DNA from: Chromatiaceae bacterium
Lineage (GTDB): Bacteria; Pseudomonadota; Gammaproteobacteria; Chromatiales; Chromatiaceae
Length of the DNA: 64,000 bases
NCBI GenBank assembly: GCA_016714645.1
Contig: JADKCI010000004.1
Location: 62,001 to 126,000, forward strand
Direction of reading: 5' to 3'
Position numbers and translations under genes: made by a program. The notes under the pieces are model-generated. The model had not been told where the DNA came from. It was given only the letters and a program-made list of their open reading frames with translations, and searched no databases. Positions 18,208 to 26,984 of the stretch are shown in pieces; positions within the stretch are counted from its first letter, which is position 1; each line of letters opens with the position of its first letter.

Positions 18208-20079
18208 TCAGCCAAAGCGTCCAGCCTGATAGCGCTGCTCGAGATAGTCCTGCATGGTATTGATCAGGGAGAAGGCATCCTTGAGGTGCCCTCGCTCCAG
18301 ACCCGACAGGGAGTCTGGGGCCAGGAAATTGTCCGCTTTTTGTCCCTGGCGTAACTGCTCGGCCTGGTGGCGCAGGCGGAGGGCGCCGATCAACTCCAGC
18401 GCATCAATGAGATTGGCCGCCCCATCCTGACTCACGGCCTGGTATTTAGCCGCCTGTTCCAGGCGCTCGGTGGTGTTGACGGCGGGCTGGCCCGTTGTCA
18501 AGGCATAGACCCGGGCCATGTCGATGATGGGTACCGTGCCGCGATGCTTAAGGTCCAGGGTTTTGTCGTGGTTGCCACCACTGACGAGGACGAAATTGCG
18601 GAAAAACCCCAAGGGTGGCCGATGCTTGAGGGCGTTGGCCACCATGTAGCCGATGAAGATGCGGTTGGCGCGGCTGAGGTCGAGGACATGTTCGCGGAGT
18701 TCTCCGACCATGCCCTCCGGGTCATGAATCGCCCGCAGGTCGAAGAAGATGCTGGAATGCATCAAGGCCAGGGGCTCGGGCCGTTCGATCCAGGAATTGA
18801 AATACTTGCGCCACATGCGCAGGGGCTGGCGCCACTTGGGATTGGAGGCCATGACGTTGCCGGGGCAGTAAACATAGCCACAGGCGTTGAGGCCATCATT
18901 GACGATGCGGGCCAGGGCGGCGAAATAGGCGTCATCGTCCGGCTTCATGTGGTCGGCGATGAGCAGCGCATTGTCCTGGTCGGAATGGGACGATTGCTCG
19001 CGCCGGGCCTGAGACCCCGCGGCCATCCAGGCATAGGGCACCGGCGGGGGCCCCAGTTCCTGCTCCGCCATCTCCAGCAATCGCGTGGTGATGGCGTCCG
19101 TGACGGCGCTCACGGCCTGCCCCACCTGATCCGTCGTCGCGCCACTCCTGACGAGCTGCACCTGCAGGTCCGCTACCTTGGCGCTGAGGGCGACCAGGGC
19201 CTCCAGGTCCCTGGCCTTGTGGATGTCGCCAACCATGTACACCGAGTTGGCGCTCTGGAAGCGGACCAGGTCGGAGGTGGAGAGCATGCCGATGACCCGG
19301 CCATCCTCCAGCACCGGCAGGTGGTGGACATTCAGCCGGGTCATGGTGATGAGGGCGTGAAAGGCCAGGGTGCCGCTGGTGATGGTATGGAGGTTGGTGG
19401 TCATGATGCGGGTGACCGGTTCCTCGAAAGAGAGGCCCGCCGCGATACAGCGGGTGCGCAGGTCGCGGTCCGTGATGATGCCCGCCAAACGCTCCCCGTC
19501 CATGACGAAGATGGAGGCGACGCGGGCCTCGCTCATGGCGGTGGCAGCCGCGCGGATGCTGGCCTCGAGCGGGACGCTGGTGACCTTGCGACCGGCGACG
19601 AAGTCGTGGATGTTGACCGTCATCAGGTTGCCGCCGCTCGTGGTCGGCTCCAGTTGCATCAGGTCCAGGGCCTTGCGCAGCCGCTCGCGCTGGGAGTGAT
19701 CGAAGAAGGTGGCGAAATCCGGGTAATCGGCGCGCAGTTTGGCGAGGTCGGCGCAGGTCAGGAGGTAGCAGAGGGTATCCTCGGCGGTCGTACCCGTGAG
19801 GGTCAGCGTCACGTCAACCTGTAGGCAGGCCGTGGTGCAGAGATCGCCCTCGGCGAGCTTGCTCAGCAGGTCACCCCTGGGGTTGCGCAACTCCACCGCG
19901 CCCCGCCGGAGGATGTAGAGGTAGGGCTGGTCCGTGTCCTTGGGGGGGAGTTCCAGTCCCCGCCGAAAATAGCGTACCGACAGCTTTTTGGGCAGGCTGT
20001 CCAGCACCCCCCCCGGCAGCAGGTCGAAGGGATGATGGCTAGCCAGGAAATCGCGTATTTCGAGCAGTTCCACATCCAT
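18208..20079 (-). CDS. cNMP-binding / CBS pair / DUF294 nucleotidyltransferase protein
   Basis: Of 623 aa, residues ~5-125 form a cyclic-nucleotide-binding-like barrel (PYLYILRRGAVELRNPRG, LAEGDL). Residues ~150-285 form two CBS domains (VASIFVMDGERLAGIITDRDLR, HHLPVLEDGRVIGMLSTSDL). Residues ~310-470 hold the DUF294 nucleotidyltransferase fold with GSQARREQSSHSDQDNALLI, and the remaining helical part is DUF294_C. The layout suggests a sensor of adenylate state coupled to a protein-modifying enzyme. Start MDVELLEIRDF at 20079. An in-frame ATG at 20157 adds non-family residues. It is almost fused to the downstream exonuclease gene. Confidence 0.88.
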   Translation of the reverse strand: MDVELLEIRDFLASHHPFDLLPGGVLDSLPKKLSVRYFRRGLELPPKDTDQPYLYILRRGAVELRNPRGDLLSKLAEGDLCTTACLQVDVTLTLTGTTAEDTLCYLLTCADLAKLRADYPDFATFFDHSQRERLRKALDLMQLEPTTSGGNLMTVNIHDFVAGRKVTSVPLEASIRAAATAMSEARVASIFVMDGERLAGIITDRDLRTRCIAAGLSFEEPVTRIMTTNLHTITSGTLAFHALITMTRLNVHHLPVLEDGRVIGMLSTSDLVRFQSANSVYMVGDIHKARDLEALVALSAKVADLQVQLVRSGATTDQVGQAVSAVTDAITTRLLEMAEQELGPPPVPYAWMAAGSQARREQSSHSDQDNALLIADHMKPDDDAYFAALARIVNDGLNACGYVYCPGNVMASNPKWRQPLRMWRKYFNSWIERPEPLALMHSSIFFDLRAIHDPEGMVGELREHVLDLSRANRIFIGYMVANALKHRPPLGFFRNFVLVSGGNHDKTLDLKHRGTVPIIDMARVYALTTGQPAVNTTERLEQAAKYQAVSQDGAANLIDALELIGALRLRHQAEQLRQGQKADNFLAPDSLSGLERGHLKDAFSLINTMQDYLEQRYQAGRFG

Positions 20080-20270
20080 CGCGGGAGTTCCAAGGTTAGG
20101 CGAAAACGCTAACCATACACGAACCAACCTAACCCGTGCCTTGCCCTCGCTCAACAAAGCTGGGCTTGCGGGCCAGGCGATGGTTGGGCGGCGGCACCCG
20201 ACGCAGGTCGAAAGGGATCGGCGCCGGCGCGATGGGCTCGCGCGCGGCGCCTCCTGGCCAGTGGGCGGGT

Positions 20271-21179
20271 TTAGTTTTTTCTGCCCGAGGGGACCGCGGG
20301 GCGGATGAGGGGGTTTTTGGGGGCGACGGGCCGGGCGGGAGCCTGGCTGGGATGCGGGCTCCCGGGGGAGGCGCCCGGGGAGGCAGTGTCAGCGGCGGTC
20401 ATGGCGACATCGCCGCTGCCCTCGGCCAGGGTCTTGGCGCGTTCCAGGGCCTTGCGGGCCTTGTCCTCCGCCGCGTTCAGGCGCTCCTGGGCTTGCCGGG
20501 CATCATCCAGGGCCCGTGCCGCCTCGCTTTGCTCCTGGGCGCTGGCCTGGGCCAGGGCCTGGGCGGTGCGCGCCTGGGCCTCGGCGGTCTTGGCCTGAGC
20601 GCGGGCCGTCTCCGCCTGGGCGGCAGCGGTCTCGGCCTGGGCCTGGGCCTCCAGTTCCAGTTGGGCCTGGGCATCGGCGATCTTCCTGGCCGCCTGGGCC
20701 AGGATCTCCTGGCGCGCCCGCTCGCTCTCCGCCGCCGCCGCCTTGCGTACGGCCTCGACCTCGGCCCGGGTTTCGGATTTCATGCGCTCGACCAAGGCCT
20801 GGGCCTCGCGTCGCGCCGCCTCCGCCTGCTCCCTGGCCTCGGCGGCCTGCTTGAGGGCGTTCTGAACCTCAGCATGGGCCTGGGCGGATTTGGCCTGGGC
20901 CTCGGCCTGGAGTTGGGCGGCCTGAGCCTCGGCCTTGGCGGCATGGGCGCGGGCGGTGGCGGTCTCCGCCTGGGCCTCTGCTTGGGCGCGGGCTACCTTC
21001 TCCTGGGCCAGGGCGACCTCGACCTGGATCCTGGCAGCCTCCGCCAACTCCCGGACCAGGGTTCCCAATTGCTTGGTGGGCTTCTCTTTATTTTCCTTGG
21101 CAGACATAGGGGTCTCCTCGTTAGCAGACATGGGGGGCTCATCAACAGCGGGCATAGGGGGCTCCTCTTCAACAGGCAT
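20271..21179 (-). CDS. Ala/Glu/Gln-rich long coiled-coil protein of unknown function
   Basis: A 302-aa protein. After an N-terminal segment with four 8-residue repeats (MPVEEEPP, MPAVDEPP, MSANEETP, MSAKENKE), residues ~40-255 are almost entirely a coiled coil of A-Q-A-x-A-E heptads. A Pro/Ser/Ala-rich tail ends IRPAVPSGRKN. No signal peptide or membrane segment is seen, so it is probably a cytoplasmic filament or scaffold-like protein. The start at 21179 is preceded by AAGGAGA at ideal spacing. Three further in-frame ATGs lie 24, 48 and 72 bases downstream, most with their own Shine-Dalgarno. Composition bias rules out a homology guess. Confidence 0.7.
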   Translation of the reverse strand: MPVEEEPPMPAVDEPPMSANEETPMSAKENKEKPTKQLGTLVRELAEAARIQVEVALAQEKVARAQAEAQAETATARAHAAKAEAQAAQLQAEAQAKSAQAHAEVQNALKQAAEAREQAEAARREAQALVERMKSETRAEVEAVRKAAAAESERARQEILAQAARKIADAQAQLELEAQAQAETAAAQAETARAQAKTAEAQARTAQALAQASAQEQSEAARALDDARQAQERLNAAEDKARKALERAKTLAEGSGDVAMTAADTASPGASPGSPHPSQAPARPVAPKNPLIRPAVPSGRKN

Positions 21180-21200
21180 AGGGGGTCTCCTTGTTGGGGG
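21104..21200 (-). repeat. 24-bp tandem repeat, each unit carrying a ribosome binding site-like element and ATG
   Basis: Four units read on the minus strand place ATG codons at 21179, 21155, 21131 and 21107, all in frame. Upstream of them are AAGGAGACCCCCT, GAGGAGCCCCCT, GATGAGCCCCCC and GAGGAGACCCCT. Three of the four thus have a good Shine-Dalgarno at six to seven bases. Confidence 0.85.
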
Positions 21201-21588
21201 GGAACTGAGAGGAGTTAATCGCCTCTTCGCGATTTTCAGGCCTCGTCTGGCTGGCAACCTGGGTTGCCTCGCCAGGCCTTCTGCGGATGTTAAGGGATTG
21301 TGACGATGGAGGGATAAAAATCACGTCCAAGGCCAGGGCCGTTCGGGAGTTGGCCCGGGGTTTTGGCCTGGGTCGGGCTACCAGGTGGCGTCTCGTCGCC
21401 CGGGTGGGTGATCCGGCCAAGCCCTGGACCCTGTGCCCTCGAACCCCGCCGCTAGCCACCCTGCGGAGAGGCGGTTGAAGCCAGAAACCTCCTAAGTTCT
21501 TGCTGGAACCTTTCCGCGATGGTATGGTCTCCTCGGACCCAACCCCTAACCGGTTGGATTTACCACCATAAAAATCAGAGGAGTCGTC
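21201..21588. other. divergent intergenic region before the symporter genes
   Basis: About 390 bases between the minus-strand coiled-coil gene and the plus-strand DUF4212 gene. No convincing gene is seen; a short plus-strand frame at 21287-21478 has no supporting features. A short inverted repeat CCAACCCCTAACCGGTTGG lies at about 21538-21556, shortly before the DUF4212 start. Promoters for both directions should be here but cannot be assigned by eye. Confidence 0.45.
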
Positions 21589-21855
21589 ATGTCGATACAT
21601 GCAACAAAAGAGCTCAAGGCATACTGGAAAGAAAACCTTGTCATTATCTCGGTTCTTCTGGCCATCTGGTTCGCGGTGTCCTACGTTTGTGGCATCCTGC
21701 TCGCCAATCAGCTCGACGCCTACCGGATCGGCGGTTTTCCCCTCGGGTTCTGGTTCGCCAACCAGGGCTCGCTCGTGACTTTTGTGGTCCTGATCTGGGT
21801 CTATGTCGGGCTCATGGACAGACTGGACATCAAATATGGCGTGCAGCAAGACTGA
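21589..21855 (+). CDS. DUF4212 small subunit of a sodium/solute symporter
   Basis: An 88-aa protein with two membrane segments (about residues 17-40 and 56-76). It has the DUF4212 pattern KAYWKENLVIISVLLAIWF and GFWFANQGSLVTFVVLIWVYVGLMD. Proteins of this family are encoded next to large SSS transporters and are treated as their small partner. The Shine-Dalgarno GAGGAG lies just upstream. The large subunit follows after 60 bases, so the two form an operon. Confidence 0.9.
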   Translation: MSIHATKELKAYWKENLVIISVLLAIWFAVSYVCGILLANQLDAYRIGGFPLGFWFANQGSLVTFVVLIWVYVGLMDRLDIKYGVQQD

Positions 21856-21915
21856 TATTGGCCCTGACGTTCGCAACGAACGCTCTTCCCGTAATTTGAC
21901 GAGGTCACTGACACA

Positions 21916-23658
21916 ATGACAATTCTTCAATGGACCTGGATACTTACAGGCCTCAGTTTCGCGGTGTATATCTACATCGCCTACTGGGCCAGGGCGAGAA
22001 CAACCGGCGATTTCTATGTTGCCGAGAAGTCGGTTCCGCCTTTGCTGAATGGCATGGCCACCGGCGCCGACTGGATGTCGGCGGCGTCCTTCATCTCCAT
22101 GGCGGGATTGATTTCCTTCCTCGGACGCGACGGTTCCTATTATCTGATGGGGTGGACCGGTGGCTACGTGCTGCTGGCCCTGCTGTTCGCCCCCTACCTG
22201 CGCAAGTACGGTAAGTTTACGATCCCCCAGTTCATCGGCGACCGCTACTACTCCAATACCGCTCGCCTCATCGCGCTGCTCTGCGCCATCTTCGTCTCCT
22301 TCACCTATGTGGCGGGCCAGATGCGTGGCGTCGGCGTGGTCTTCTCGCGCTTTATGGATGTCGAAATCAACACCGGCGTCATCATCGGTATGGCGCTGGT
22401 CTTCTTCTACGCCACCCTGGGCGGCATGAAGGGCATTACCTATACCCAGGTCGCGCAATACGTCGTGCTGATCACCGCCTACTTGATACCGGCTATCTTT
22501 ATTTCCATGCAATTCACCGGTAACCCCATCCCGCAGATAGGCTACGGCTCGCCGATCACCGCCGAGGGCGCGGCCCTGCTCAACGATCCCGGCACCCAGG
22601 GTAAGTACCTGCTGGATGTCTTGGACGGTCTCAGTAAGGAACTGGGTTTTGCGGCCTATACCAGTGGGCAGCGCCCCATGATCGACGTCTTCTTCATCAC
22701 CTTCTCGCTGATGATCGGCACCGCCGGTCTCCCGCACATCCTGATCCGCTTCTTCACCGTACCCAAGATCCGTGACGCTCGCTCCTCCGCGGGCTGGGCG
22801 CTGATTTTCATCGCCCTGCTCTACACCACCGCTCCGGCCGTGGCCGTTTTTGCCCGCACCAACTTCATCCAGACGGTGAACAACGTCGCGTATGCCGAGG
22901 CCCCTTCTTGGTTCAAGAACTGGGAAAAGACTGGGCTGGTCGGCTGGAAGGACAAAAATGGCGACGGCATCATGCAGCTTCGCCCCGGCAAGTGGGATGA
23001 TCCGAAGAGCGCGAACGAAGTCAAGATTGATCAGGACATCATGGTTCTGGCCAACCCCGAGATTGCCAAGCTCCCCAACTGGGTTGTGGGTCTGATCGGG
23101 GCGGGTGGCCTGGCCGCCGCCCTGTCCACGGCGGCAGGCCTGCTGCTGGTCATTTCGGCCGCCGTTTCGCATGATCTGATGAAGAATATCCTCAAACCGG
23201 ATATGTCTGAAAAGGCGGAACTCTGGTGGGCACGAGCGGGCGCCGGCGTGGCTGTTGTCATCGCCGGCCTGTTCGGTATCTATCCACCAGGTTTCGTGGC
23301 CCAGGTTGTGGCCTTTGCCTTCGGACTGGCGGCGGCCTCCTTCTTCCCGGCTATCCTGATGGGCATCTTTAATAAGAAGATGAACAAGGAAGGCGCCATC
23401 GCGGGAATGGTCGTCGGCATCGTCTTTACCGCCGCCTATATCTGGTGGTTCAAGTATGGCGACCCGGCGTCCAACAACGCGGCCGGCTGGTGGATGGGTA
23501 TCTCGCCGGAAGGGATCGGCACCGTCGGCGCCGCGCTCAACTTCCTCACCGCCTATGTGGTCAGCAAGTTCACCAAGGCGCCGCCGGCCGATATCCAGGA
23601 TCTGGTGGGCAGCCTGCGTTACCCCGGCAAGGAGGTATCCGCGGCGAGCAGCCATTGA
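21916..23658 (+). CDS. large SSS-family sodium/solute symporter (acetate-type, partner of DUF4212)
   Basis: A 580-aa inner-membrane transporter of the solute:sodium symporter family, with about 13 membrane segments. Family features include ATGADWMSAASFISMAGLISF near residue 50, [21 protein letters not shown] near 265 and AALSTAAGLLLVISAAVSHDL near 395. A long hydrophilic insert at about residues 310-385, containing GWKDKNGDGIMQLRPGKWDDP, is typical of the DUF4212-partnered branch rather than ActP. Acetate or another short-chain acid is the likely substrate, by context with acs. A strong terminator follows. Confidence 0.9.
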   Translation: MTILQWTWILTGLSFAVYIYIAYWARARTTGDFYVAEKSVPPLLNGMATGADWMSAASFISMAGLISFLGRDGSYYLMGWTGGYVLLALLFAPYLRKYGKFTIPQFIGDRYYSNTARLIALLCAIFVSFTYVAGQMRGVGVVFSRFMDVEINTGVIIGMALVFFYATLGGMKGITYTQVAQYVVLITAYLIPAIFISMQFTGNPIPQIGYGSPITAEGAALLNDPGTQGKYLLDVLDGLSKELGFAAYTSGQRPMIDVFFITFSLMIGTAGLPHILIRFFTVPKIRDARSSAGWALIFIALLYTTAPAVAVFARTNFIQTVNNVAYAEAPSWFKNWEKTGLVGWKDKNGDGIMQLRPGKWDDPKSANEVKIDQDIMVLANPEIAKLPNWVVGLIGAGGLAAALSTAAGLLLVISAAVSHDLMKNILKPDMSEKAELWWARAGAGVAVVIAGLFGIYPPGFVAQVVAFAFGLAAASFFPAILMGIFNKKMNKEGAIAGMVVGIVFTAAYIWWFKYGDPASNNAAGWWMGISPEGIGTVGAALNFLTAYVVSKFTKAPPADIQDLVGSLRYPGKEVSAASSH

Positions 23659-23684
23659 TCGATGAGTTGATGTGAGTCGCACTG

Positions 23685-23720
23685 ATGGCGGCTGCCGGAA
23701 ACGGTAGCCGCCATTTTTTT
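23685..23720 (+). terminator. rho-independent terminator after the SSS symporter
   Basis: A 13-base imperfect stem (ATGGCGGCTGCCG / CGGTAGCCGCCAT) with a GAAA tetraloop, followed by seven T residues. Confidence 0.92.
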
Positions 23721-23746
23721 ATCCAGCATATCGAGGGAGTCAGACC

Positions 23747-24217
23747 ATGGCCGCGAAGGCAAATCCGCCAGGGGGCAGGTTAAGCATGATCCAACGCCTC
23801 AACAGATTCATCCTGTCTAAGATACTGGGCATTCGGCTCCGGCCCACCGGCGCCGTCATTCTGGGGGGCTTCGCCGGCTTGAGCCTGACGACCACCATTC
23901 TCCCCGCCACCATCGCGATTCTGGGGGGTATCGACGAGTTCTCGGCGCGCCTCGATCTGGCCGGTTTTGCCGTCTACTCCTTCCTGGCGTGGGCGGTCGG
24001 CGGCTGGGCGGCCCAGAGAAGGGCCAGCGCTCAGGGGGGGGCCGTCATCCTGGGCCTTTTGGGTTCGGTCAGTGCCGCCCTTTTCGCTGGCCTGACCTAC
24101 GGCGCCGAGAAGGAATTAGTCCTGCTTTGCGCGGCGGCGGGATTGGCCTACGGTTCCATCGGCGGGATGCTCATCGCCATCGCCCTTGGCGAAAACAAGA
24201 ATGCCACTTCGGGTTGA
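23747..24217 (+). CDS. small integral membrane protein, unknown function
   Basis: A 156-aa protein with about four predicted membrane segments (residues ~38-63, 72-88, 96-115 and 122-146) and a basic N-terminus. GAGGGAG lies upstream of the ATG at 23747; MIQRLNRF at 23786 is an alternative start. No family recognised. It lies between the two acetate-type symporter operons, after the terminator of the first, so it is probably transcribed separately. The position suggests a link to transport, but nothing in the sequence proves it. Confidence 0.65.
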   Translation: MAAKANPPGGRLSMIQRLNRFILSKILGIRLRPTGAVILGGFAGLSLTTTILPATIAILGGIDEFSARLDLAGFAVYSFLAWAVGGWAAQRRASAQGGAVILGLLGSVSAALFAGLTYGAEKELVLLCAAAGLAYGSIGGMLIAIALGENKNATSG

Positions 24218-24659
24218 CTTGCCGACCCTTATCAAGCTGAGCCATCCGGGCGGGCGCGGGGACCATCCCGCTCACCGGGTCAGTGGGTGACCCGATTTTC
24301 GGTATCCCGGTCGCCATCACCCCCCTCCGTGCGACGGCAAGGGCGCTAACAGCAGGGCTGGGAAGCGTCTGGACTTGGCCAGGAAGATAAGATATCTTGC
24401 CGGGCTGTCCGAGGGTGTCCTCCCCTATTCAGATCGGATGATGGCCCTATCCAGGGCGCCGAGAGCAGGCTTTGCACACCCAGGCTGGGATGGCTCACAA
24501 GCTCTCGCCCGGTTCGCGCGGACAGGGCGGACAGGGCGGAGGCCGTGGACAGCTAACGAAGCGGTTGCCGCCATACCATTTCCACAAGGGTAACGAGGTC
24601 AGCGACCTTCCTACTCTGATTCCATCAACTCCCATCCAAAATCATGAGGAGGTGTTACT
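24218..24659. other. 442-base intergenic region upstream of the DUF485-actP operon
   Basis: No supported gene; a frame at 24375-24593 lacks a ribosome binding site and has shadow composition. GC-rich inverted repeats occur near 24270-24300 and a short GGGCGGACAGGGCGGA direct repeat near 24519-24535. The actP promoter and any regulator sites should be here. I found no convincing sigma-54 element. Confidence 0.45.
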
Positions 24660-24971
24660 GTGTCCATAGAAACATGGGGGCAGATTCGGGCCAACCCGAA
24701 ATTTCAGCAATTCGTTCAGAAACGTAACCGCTACTCGATCGTCATGTCCATCCTGGTCATCATCGCGTATTTCGGTTTCATCCTCCTGGTCGCCTTTGAC
24801 AAGCCCTTCCTGGCCCAAAAGCTCGTTCCTGGCAGCGTCACCTCCCTGGGGATCCCCATCGGCGTGGGCGTCATCCTCTTCACCATTATCCTGACCTGGA
24901 TTTATGTCCACAGGGCCAACACGGAGTTCGATACCGAGGCCGCGGCCATCCTGGAGGAATCCACGAAATGA
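24660..24971 (+). CDS. DUF485 membrane protein, partner of ActP
   Basis: A 103-aa protein with two membrane segments (about residues 27-46 and 66-88) and the DUF485 pattern [19 protein letters not shown] and [16 protein letters not shown]485 genes usually precede actP. It starts with GTG at 24660, supported by GAGGAGGTG eight bases upstream. The stop overlaps the actP start (ATGA), which shows tight coupling. Confidence 0.92.
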   Translation: MSIETWGQIRANPKFQQFVQKRNRYSIVMSILVIIAYFGFILLVAFDKPFLAQKLVPGSVTSLGIPIGVGVILFTIILTWIYVHRANTEFDTEAAAILEESTK

Positions 24972-26704
24972 ACCCCACCATCACGAGCTTGATCGCCGTC
25001 GCCGCCATCATTCTGATCGGCGTCTTTGGTACGGCCTTTGGCGCCGGGCCCGACCTCGGGCAGACCACGCAACAGACCACCAACTGGGTGGCCATTTCCA
25101 TGTTCGCTGGCTTTGTCCTCATCACCCTGGGCATCACCAAGTGGGCCGCCGCCCGCACCCGTTCCGTTGCCGACTTCTATACCGCCGGTGGTGGCATCAC
25201 CGGGTTTCAAAATGGTCTGGCCATCGCGGGTGACTATATGTCCGCCGCCTCCTTCCTGGGTATCTCCGGCCTGGTGTTCGCCAATGGCTTTGACGGCTTG
25301 ATCTTCTCCATCGGTTGGCTGGTGGGCTGGCCCGTCATTACCTTTCTGATGGCGGAACGCCTGCGTAACCTGGGCAAATTTACCTTCGCGGACGTGGCTT
25401 CCTATCGCTTTTCCCAGACCCCGCTGCGCAGTTTTGCCGCTACCGGCACCCTGGTGGTGGTGGCCTTCTATATGATTGCCCAGATGGTCGGCGCCGGTCA
25501 GCTCATCAAGGTGCTCTTTGGCCTTGAGTACATCTACGCCGTCGTCCTGGTAGGCGTCATCATGATGATGTATGTCCTTTTCGGTGGCATGACCGCCACC
25601 ACCTGGGTGCAGATCATCAAGGCCGTGTTGCTCTTGGGCGGCGCCACCTTCATGGCAACCATGGTCCTGCTTCAGTTTGGCTTTAACCCCGAGGCCCTGT
25701 TCGCCAAGGCGGTCGAGGTCAAGACCGGGATGGCTATCTCCACCGGCAAGACCGCCGCGGAGGCTGCTACGGCAGGTGCCTCAATCATGGGTCCCGGTGG
25801 CCTGATCAATGACCCCATCTCCGCTATCTCCGTTGGCATGGCCCTCATGTTCGGTACCGCCGGCCTGCCGCACATCCTGATGCGCTTCTTCACCGTCCCC
25901 ACCGCCAAGGAGGCCCGCAAGTCCGTGGCCTGGGCGACGACCTGGATCGGCTACTTCTATATCCTGACCTTCATCATCGGCTTTGGCGCCATCGTCAACC
26001 TGATCCCCAATCCGACGCAATACTTCGTCGGTGGCGATCTGGCCAAGGGCCTGAATGGCGGCGGCAACATGGCGGCGGTCCATCTCGCCAACGCCGTGGG
26101 CGGTAATGTCTTCCTGGGCTTTATCTCTGCCGTGGCCTTCGCCACCATCCTGGCGGTGGTGGCCGGTCTGACCCTGTCCGGCGCCTCCGCCGTCTCCCAT
26201 GACCTCTATGCCTCGGTCTGGCGTCACGGCAACGTGGATTCCGATACCGAGCTGCGGGTCTCCAAGATCACGACGGTCGTCCTGGGTATCGTCGCCGTCT
26301 TGCTGGGTATTCTGTTCGAGAAGCAGAACGTGGCCTTCATGGTCATGCTGGCCTTCACCGTTGCCGCCTCGGCCAACTTCCCGGTCCTCTTCATGGCGGT
26401 GCTCTGGAAGAACTGCACCACGCGCGGGGCCGTGGCCGGCGGTATCGTCGGTCTCGTCATGTCCGTCTCGCTGACCGTGGTCTCGCCCGCCGTCTGGGAG
26501 GCCACGCTCGGCAATCCCAAGGGCAGTGCCCTCTTCCCCTTCTCCACACCGGCGGTCTTCTCCATCACCGCGGCCTTCTTCGTCATCTGGCTGGTCTCGA
26601 TCCTGGATCGCAGCCCGCAGGCCAAGAAGGAACGTGCCCTCTATCCGGACCAGATGACCCGTTCGGAAACCGGCGTCGGTGCCTCCCTGGCCTCCAGCCA
26701 TTGA
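24968..26704 (+). CDS. actP: cation/acetate symporter
   Basis: SSS-family permease, 578 aa. It begins with a leader-like hydrophobic segment ending around FGAGPDLG, as in Act[54 protein letters not shown] and [14 protein letters not shown] are the conserved core motifs. It takes up acetate and other short monocarboxylates with a cation. Together with DUF485 it forms the classical pair, while the DUF4212-type pair upstream is the second system. A terminator follows. Confidence 0.95.
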   Translation: MNPTITSLIAVAAIILIGVFGTAFGAGPDLGQTTQQTTNWVAISMFAGFVLITLGITKWAAARTRSVADFYTAGGGITGFQNGLAIAGDYMSAASFLGISGLVFANGFDGLIFSIGWLVGWPVITFLMAERLRNLGKFTFADVASYRFSQTPLRSFAATGTLVVVAFYMIAQMVGAGQLIKVLFGLEYIYAVVLVGVIMMMYVLFGGMTATTWVQIIKAVLLLGGATFMATMVLLQFGFNPEALFAKAVEVKTGMAISTGKTAAEAATAGASIMGPGGLINDPISAISVGMALMFGTAGLPHILMRFFTVPTAKEARKSVAWATTWIGYFYILTFIIGFGAIVNLIPNPTQYFVGGDLAKGLNGGGNMAAVHLANAVGGNVFLGFISAVAFATILAVVAGLTLSGASAVSHDLYASVWRHGNVDSDTELRVSKITTVVLGIVAVLLGILFEKQNVAFMVMLAFTVAASANFPVLFMAVLWKNCTTRGAVAGGIVGLVMSVSLTVVSPAVWEATLGNPKGSALFPFSTPAVFSITAAFFVIWLVSILDRSPQAKKERALYPDQMTRSETGVGASLASSH

Positions 26705-26731
26705 TGCTCCCAGCCGGTTGAGGTAAATGAA

Positions 26732-26760
26732 ATGCCCGCCCCTGGCGGGCATTTTTATTT
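26732..26760 (+). terminator. rho-independent terminator after actP
   Basis: A nine-base stem (ATGCCCGCC / GGCGGGCAT) with a CCT loop and the T-rich tail TTTTATTT, 28 bases after the actP stop. Confidence 0.9.
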
Positions 26761-26984
26761 CCGGGCCCGTCTTTTCAACCGTTTGCGCGGTGGCAGGCGC
26801 GGGCCCATTTGCGTCAGGCTCTCAATCGCGTTCATCCTTCCGCCCGCCTTGCACTTGAATTTGGCGGAAAAACTACCTACCTTGACACTCCCCGGCTTGC
26901 GGGACTCAATCCGGGTCCCGAATCGATGGCCGATCCCGGTCGCGACTTTTATTCTAAAATTTCCGGCATCCAGCAGGACCACAC

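Noticed and set aside
21169..23682. An 837-codon open frame on the minus strand opposite the SSS symporter
   Set aside because: It lies antisense to DUF4212 and a clearly homologous SSS permease. Its composition is what the reverse of a GC-rich membrane protein gene gives. No family motif or ribosome binding site.
24375..24593. A 72-codon ORF in the gap upstream of DUF485-actP
   Set aside because: No ribosome binding site, no family resemblance and biased composition typical of GC-rich non-coding DNA.
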